Below are positions 33,603 through 37,094 of a DNA stretch of 37,094 bases, piece after piece. Position numbers and translations under genes: made by a program. The DNA lies in NCBI GenBank assembly GCA_017553575.1, contig JAFZKQ010000063.1, positions 1-37,094 on the forward strand, written 5' to 3'. The stretch's first letter is position 1, and the number at the start of each line of letters is the position of its first letter. This stretch comes from Paludibacteraceae bacterium. Its GTDB lineage: Bacteria > Bacteroidota > Bacteroidia > Bacteroidales > Paludibacteraceae. The notes beneath the pieces are model-generated. The model was not told the origin of the DNA, did not search any database, and saw only the letters and a program-made list of their open reading frames with translations.

Positions 33603-36248
33603 CTAATTCTTAATATACACCGTCCGTTGAGGGAATGGAATCTCAATACCGTTAGTATTCAACGTATTGTATATAGTCTCCTTAACTTTCGAAGAGATAT
33701 AGGTCTTCTGAATGACCAACGCCCAAAAGCCGACCACCAAATTGAGGCTACTCTCCCCAAAATCGTCCAAGTAAATCCGGATGCCCCGATCAAAATCGAT
33801 AAGCGTACGCTCGTCGGTTGCCACCAGTTTCTTGTTTACCAAAGGTACATCCTGAAGTCTCATGGTCTTCAACTCGGACAAGGATTCGGAAAGCAGATGG
33901 CGCACTTGGTCTATATCTGCGCCATAATAGACGCCAACCGTTATTTTCACATATTCGTAGCCATGGTTCTTCGTCAAGTTCTTGAAACTCTTGTTGAAGA
34001 GCGAAGTGTTAAGGATAGCGATGACACTACCATCCAAGGTCTCTATCTGCGTACTCTGATAAGTGATGGAATCCACCTTTCCACGAATGCCGTCACACTC
34101 CACCCAATCGCCCACTCGGATACGACCCGACATCAAGGACAAGCCATAGATGAAGTTCTCCAAGACATCCTTCAAGGCGAAACCGACACCCGTAGCCAAA
34201 CCTGCCGTCACGATGGAGATACCCGACTTAGGCACGCGAAGCAAAACCAAGATGAAGACGAAGAAGAAGCCCCAAACCAAGATGGAGATGATATTGTTCG
34301 CCAACGTGATGTTCGCCTCCGTCATATCGGCATTGTTCTGGACCTTATAGCGCTTATAGAAGGCCTTTGAAACATAACTGACGAAACGGAACACAAAGAA
34401 AATCAAGGATATCAAGGATATCTTCCACAACGACAACTCACAAACCCCTTGCACATTGATGAAATTGACGAAGAAGAGTTCCTTCGCCGAATCAATCAAA
34501 TCGAACACACTCGAAGTGAGATAGAGGCAGAAGAGGATGGAGAGAATCGAGATGACAGGAACCAACGTCATATTAAACAAGTCGTAGAACCAAGTGATGA
34601 AGACATTGTCGCCCGCCGTCTTTTTCGTCGGATGCATCATCTCATACACCATCTTCCTGACCTTCTCCGAAGACAAGGATGGATTCTGTTGCTTCACCTT
34701 CGCCATCAACGACTTGCGTTCGTACTGAAGCGTCAAATCATACACACAGGTAATTGCTTGGATCGCCATCAATTGGAAAATCCACCAGATGAAAATTTGC
34801 ACGGAGAGCAACGAATAGCCGTACCAACTCGCCACACAAGAGACCAACATCACCACAAACGAAATCAACGTATAGAAGACGTCGCTGAAACGGACATTCT
34901 TCTTGTGCTTATGGATGCACCGCCACTGCCAAATCGTAAAGAACAACAAAATTGGCGGGAATATCAGGCTCACCACCGAATTGGTAATGAAGATGATTCG
35001 GAAAACGATGATGATGAAGCCCATGAGCAAAATCGGTGTATAGATCAAGAAGCAACTCTTGATCTGGTCGGCCTTCGCACGCAACAAAAGCGACATCATG
35101 ACAGCCGCCACCAAACCGGAATACTCCAACAAGAGTTTGCTCGCCATCAAAAAGAAATTGTGCGTCATGAATATACGCAACACAAAGAGCACCAATGAGA
35201 AGAGAATCATCGAGACAGCCAAGATAAAGTACTGTTTCTTTTCCCTGAAATCGCGTGTCTTGTATTTCTTAGGCATTGCCACCCGGATGATGAAGTTGCT
35301 GAGGAGGAAGGCCAAAATCAAGTAAAAGAAGATGAAGAACGGCAAAGCCAAAACCACCACGCCCCGCCACTGCGAACGGGTGGACCCATCACTGGAAGGC
35401 AAATATTTATCTTTCACATCATTAGCCGCACTTTGAAAATAGAACGGGAAATGGGACAAGATGGAGAAATAGCTACCACTTCCATTCACGAAAATGAAAT
35501 CCTTGATGTCCGCATACCGCTGCATGGCATAATCATTCACCTTCTTCAATCGGTTCTCCACGAACTGATAATGTTCGCTGTCCTTTGAAACACCGTTGTA
35601 GAGATAGACCAGATGGCCACGGATGATGTGCGCCAAAGCCAAGCAGGAATCCCGGTCCTCCTGCGACTCCTGGTTCAGCAAGAAAACATTCCGGGCACTG
35701 TCCGAGAGCATCTTCATGCTTGCACGCATGGCTTGGGAGGGACGAGGAAGCGAAATGGCCACCGAATCCAACTGGCCCTCCTCATTCATGTGGACACGGC
35801 GTTTATGGGAAAGCGAATCCAAGGCTCTGTTCACATTCTTCCGGGGAGGCAACGACTCCAAGACTTCAATGATGTTGTTGTAACGGTCCACCTCCAACTT
35901 GTAGTTGTCCAAGATGGTTTGGAAAGGCATGACGTTCTTCCTGAAATTCCTGTATTGCACCGTAGCCTCATGGCAGGCGTACGAGAGGTCGAAGGTATAG
36001 TCCTTCTTCTGGGAGTAGAGCATCAATGCCGTCTGCTCGCTTCGTTGCATCGTCTCCACCAACTTCTGATGCTGGTCCGCACTGATTCTTTCATACCATT
36101 TCAAGATTGTATCTTGCTCCTGCTTATAGGCTTCCAACTCCGCACGAAGGACTTTCAGCGTCTGCTCCAAATCCTTCTCCTTCAATACTGCTTGGACAGA
36201 GAAAGAACTCAGAAGAAAGAGACATAATAAAATATAATACTTCTTCAT
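33603..36248 (-). CDS. Large MscS-family mechanosensitive channel
   Basis: The start at 36248 (MKKYYILLCLFLLSSFSVQAV) gives a signal peptide; an ATG at 36284 adds 12 residues. About 881 residues. The extracytoplasmic part (residues 20-300) is rich in coiled-coil helices (KEKDLEQTLKVLRAELEAYKQEQ). From about 310 there are ten or so hydrophobic helices. The C-terminal MscS core begins with the pore helix region TLANNIISILVWGFFFVFILVLLRVPKSGISIVTAGLATGVGFALKDVLENFIYGLSLM, continuing RIRVGDWVECDGIRGKVDSITYQSTQIETLDG, the conserved MscS beta domain. It probably opens under membrane tension to release osmolytes. Of the MscK/large-MscS type. Monocistronic, divergent from nhaD. Confidence 0.92.
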   Translation of the reverse strand: MKKYYILLCLFLLSSFSVQAVLKEKDLEQTLKVLRAELEAYKQEQDTILKWYERISADQHQKLVETMQRSEQTALMLYSQKKDYTFDLSYACHEATVQYRNFRKNVMPFQTILDNYKLEVDRYNNIIEVLESLPPRKNVNRALDSLSHKRRVHMNEEGQLDSVAISLPRPSQAMRASMKMLSDSARNVFLLNQESQEDRDSCLALAHIIRGHLVYLYNGVSKDSEHYQFVENRLKKVNDYAMQRYADIKDFIFVNGSGSYFSILSHFPFYFQSAANDVKDKYLPSSDGSTRSQWRGVVVLALPFFIFFYLILAFLLSNFIIRVAMPKKYKTRDFREKKQYFILAVSMILFSLVLFVLRIFMTHNFFLMASKLLLEYSGLVAAVMMSLLLRAKADQIKSCFLIYTPILLMGFIIIVFRIIFITNSVVSLIFPPILLFFTIWQWRCIHKHKKNVRFSDVFYTLISFVVMLVSCVASWYGYSLLSVQIFIWWIFQLMAIQAITCVYDLTLQYERKSLMAKVKQQNPSLSSEKVRKMVYEMMHPTKKTAGDNVFITWFYDLFNMTLVPVISILSILFCLYLTSSVFDLIDSAKELFFVNFINVQGVCELSLWKISLISLIFFVFRFVSYVSKAFYKRYKVQNNADMTEANITLANNIISILVWGFFFVFILVLLRVPKSGISIVTAGLATGVGFALKDVLENFIYGLSLMSGRIRVGDWVECDGIRGKVDSITYQSTQIETLDGSVIAILNTSLFNKSFKNLTKNHGYEYVKITVGVYYGADIDQVRHLLSESLSELKTMRLQDVPLVNKKLVATDERTLIDFDRGIRIYLDDFGESSLNLVVGFWALVIQKTYISSKVKETIYNTLNTNGIEIPFPQRTVYIKN

Positions 36249-36300
36249 TTTCTGATAATTCATAAAGTAAAACGGGAAACCCATGACGATGCCCGAGAAA

Positions 36301-36309
36301 GCAAATTTA
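36301..36309 (-). promoter_or_regulatory. Bacteroidetes -7 box of the MscS gene
   Basis: Minus-strand TAAATTTGC, an exact TAnnTTTG-C match 53 bases before the start at 36248. Confidence 0.5.
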
Positions 36310-36714
36310 GGGAAAAAATAAGAATTAAGCAGTAAGAATCACGAATTATGGGCAACGAGATTTGAGTGCGCAATGTGTAGCATAAAACAGAGGTTAGATT
36401 TGTCGGCCCCATATCGTATCGCCTCTATTACGTGTCTCAAGTTTCGCAAGTGATTTTAAGTAAGTTATACAGAGGTTAGCACCCCTGCCTATAATAGCGT
36501 TCCTTTGGAACTTACGAATATTTATTTGCGAGATTTGAGTTAAGTGTTGATTCTAGCCAAAGACATGCAGATTCCCGAGTCAAAAAAAATACCTGTTGCC
36601 TCCTATTTCTTCGTTACACACTGATTGAAAAGGAGTTTCAACCATACAAGAAAATTCCTTGTTTTGAAGGCAAATAAAGTGCACAAGCGAAGGACAATAG
36701 AGTGAATAATTGAG
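36310..36714. other. Intergenic region between mscS-like and nhaD genes
   Basis: About 400 AT-rich bases without a gene I can support. Two pairs of short direct repeats are interleaved: CGAGATTTGAGT at 36356-36367 and 36529-36540, and ACAGAGGTTAG at 36387-36397 and 36469-36479. I see no RNA structure, terminator or IS end that I would name. Confidence 0.5.
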
Positions 36715-36722
36715 TATATTTG
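36715..36722 (+). promoter_or_regulatory. Bacteroidetes -7 box of nhaD
   Basis: TATATTTG, an exact -7 consensus, 63 bases before the ATG at 36785. No -33 at standard spacing. Confidence 0.5.
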
Positions 36723-36784
36723 CATATAACATTCAAGAGGGTAGAAAACAAGGTGATTTCCCCTTACATTTTAAGGAAACGAAC

Positions 36785-37094
36785 ATGGTCACACTAATGA
36801 TTATCCTGTTCCTGACAGGTTATGCGTGCATTGCATTGGAGCACAATTTGAAGATCAACAAAGCGGCAACAGCCCTACTTCTGTCCTCCCTTCTTTGGAC
36901 TATTTACATCTTCTACGCCCAATCTTTTTTACCCAACGAAGATGAGTTCATCCAATTCAACGCAGGCAGTCCCGACATTTTCCACAACATCATTCGCTAT
37001 GTGACCGAAGTACAGATTATCGAGCATATCGGAGATGTGGCCGAAATCATATTCTTCCTGTTGGGCGCCATGACCATCGTCGAACTGATTGACG
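36785..37094 (+). CDS. nhaD: Na+/H+ antiporter NhaD (5' part)
   Basis: The frame opens with MVTLMIILFLTGYACIALEH at 36785 and runs to the window edge (103 codons). The second segment LKINKAATALLLSSLLWTIYIFYAQ and the later VQIIEHIGDVAEIIFFLLGAMTIVELID match the N-terminus of NhaD-type antiporters (IALEH.LKINKAA; LGAMTIVELIDAH), which export Na+ or Li+ in exchange for H+. About three transmembrane helices are visible; the remaining helices lie beyond the window. This is the ion-transporter superfamily. The truncation is due to the window end, not a mutation. Confidence 0.88.
   Translation, partial: MVTLMIILFLTGYACIALEHNLKINKAATALLLSSLLWTIYIFYAQSFLPNEDEFIQFNAGSPDIFHNIIRYVTEVQIIEHIGDVAEIIFFLLGAMTIVELID

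Noticed and set aside
35613..36227. 204-codon plus-strand frame inside the mscS-like gene
   Set aside because: Antisense shadow; the opposite strand encodes a coherent signal peptide and helical region.
1..37094. CRISPR arrays, tRNA or rRNA genes
   Set aside because: No regularly spaced repeats of the right length and no tRNA-like or rRNA-like stretches were seen when reading both strands.

Overview
The window looks like a chromosomal segment of a Bacteroidales bacterium that has a type IX secretion system (T9SS). The evidence is T9SS sorting domains of both type B (CHU_C-like, end of the first gene) and type A (166-aa protein and the 699-aa metalloprotease), Bacteroidetes-type promoters (TAnnTTTG -7 boxes), many SPI/SPII signal peptides, and families typical of Bacteroidales (DUF3822, DUF4377-like, FISUMP/WATCNVGA-like domain, Cthe_2159-like beta-helix). 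I see no tRNA, rRNA, CRISPR or intact insertion sequence.

Layout. 1-1743: 3' end of a multi-Ig surface protein with a T9SS type B tail. 1956-3781: three tandem paralogues of a small secreted DUF4377-like family; the third is frameshifted at an A-run and lies next to a fragment of an IS982-type transposase (about 3850-3990). 4248-7321: an overlapping gene pair, a small T9SS cargo protein and an 858-aa Cthe_2159-like protein with glycine-rich stretches, closed by a terminator.

7532-19893: the most interesting part, a co-directional run of six genes. They encode a membrane-anchored von Willebrand A (VWA) protein, a 1094-aa tubulin/FtsZ-like GTPase-type protein with GLGGSG and GGTGSG motifs, a 929-aa membrane protein whose N-terminal half has a tubulin-like layout without the G-box, a 624-aa polytopic membrane protein ending in a transglutaminase-like domain whose catalytic Cys is Ser, a membrane-anchored HExxH metallopeptidase, and a secreted YD/RHS-like repeat protein. 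The tubulin-like plus VWA pairing recalls the proposed FtsZ-like (FtsZl-1) membrane-remodelling systems. The other partners look specific to this lineage and are, as far as I know, uncharacterised.

19936-36248 is mostly housekeeping. A secreted zincin (DUF6055/DUF4859-like) is convergent with the operon. A minus-strand operon runs pilin-like protein > DUF3822 > rsmD > folB. Divergent from it are a RecD/Pif1-like SF1 helicase and mtnN. A MORN-repeat protein gene precedes xseA and xseB. Two minus-strand lipoprotein genes, one with a META domain, follow. Then come a plus-strand lipoprotein gene and a HEAT-like/FISUMP protein, and a large MscS-family channel on the minus strand. The window ends inside nhaD.
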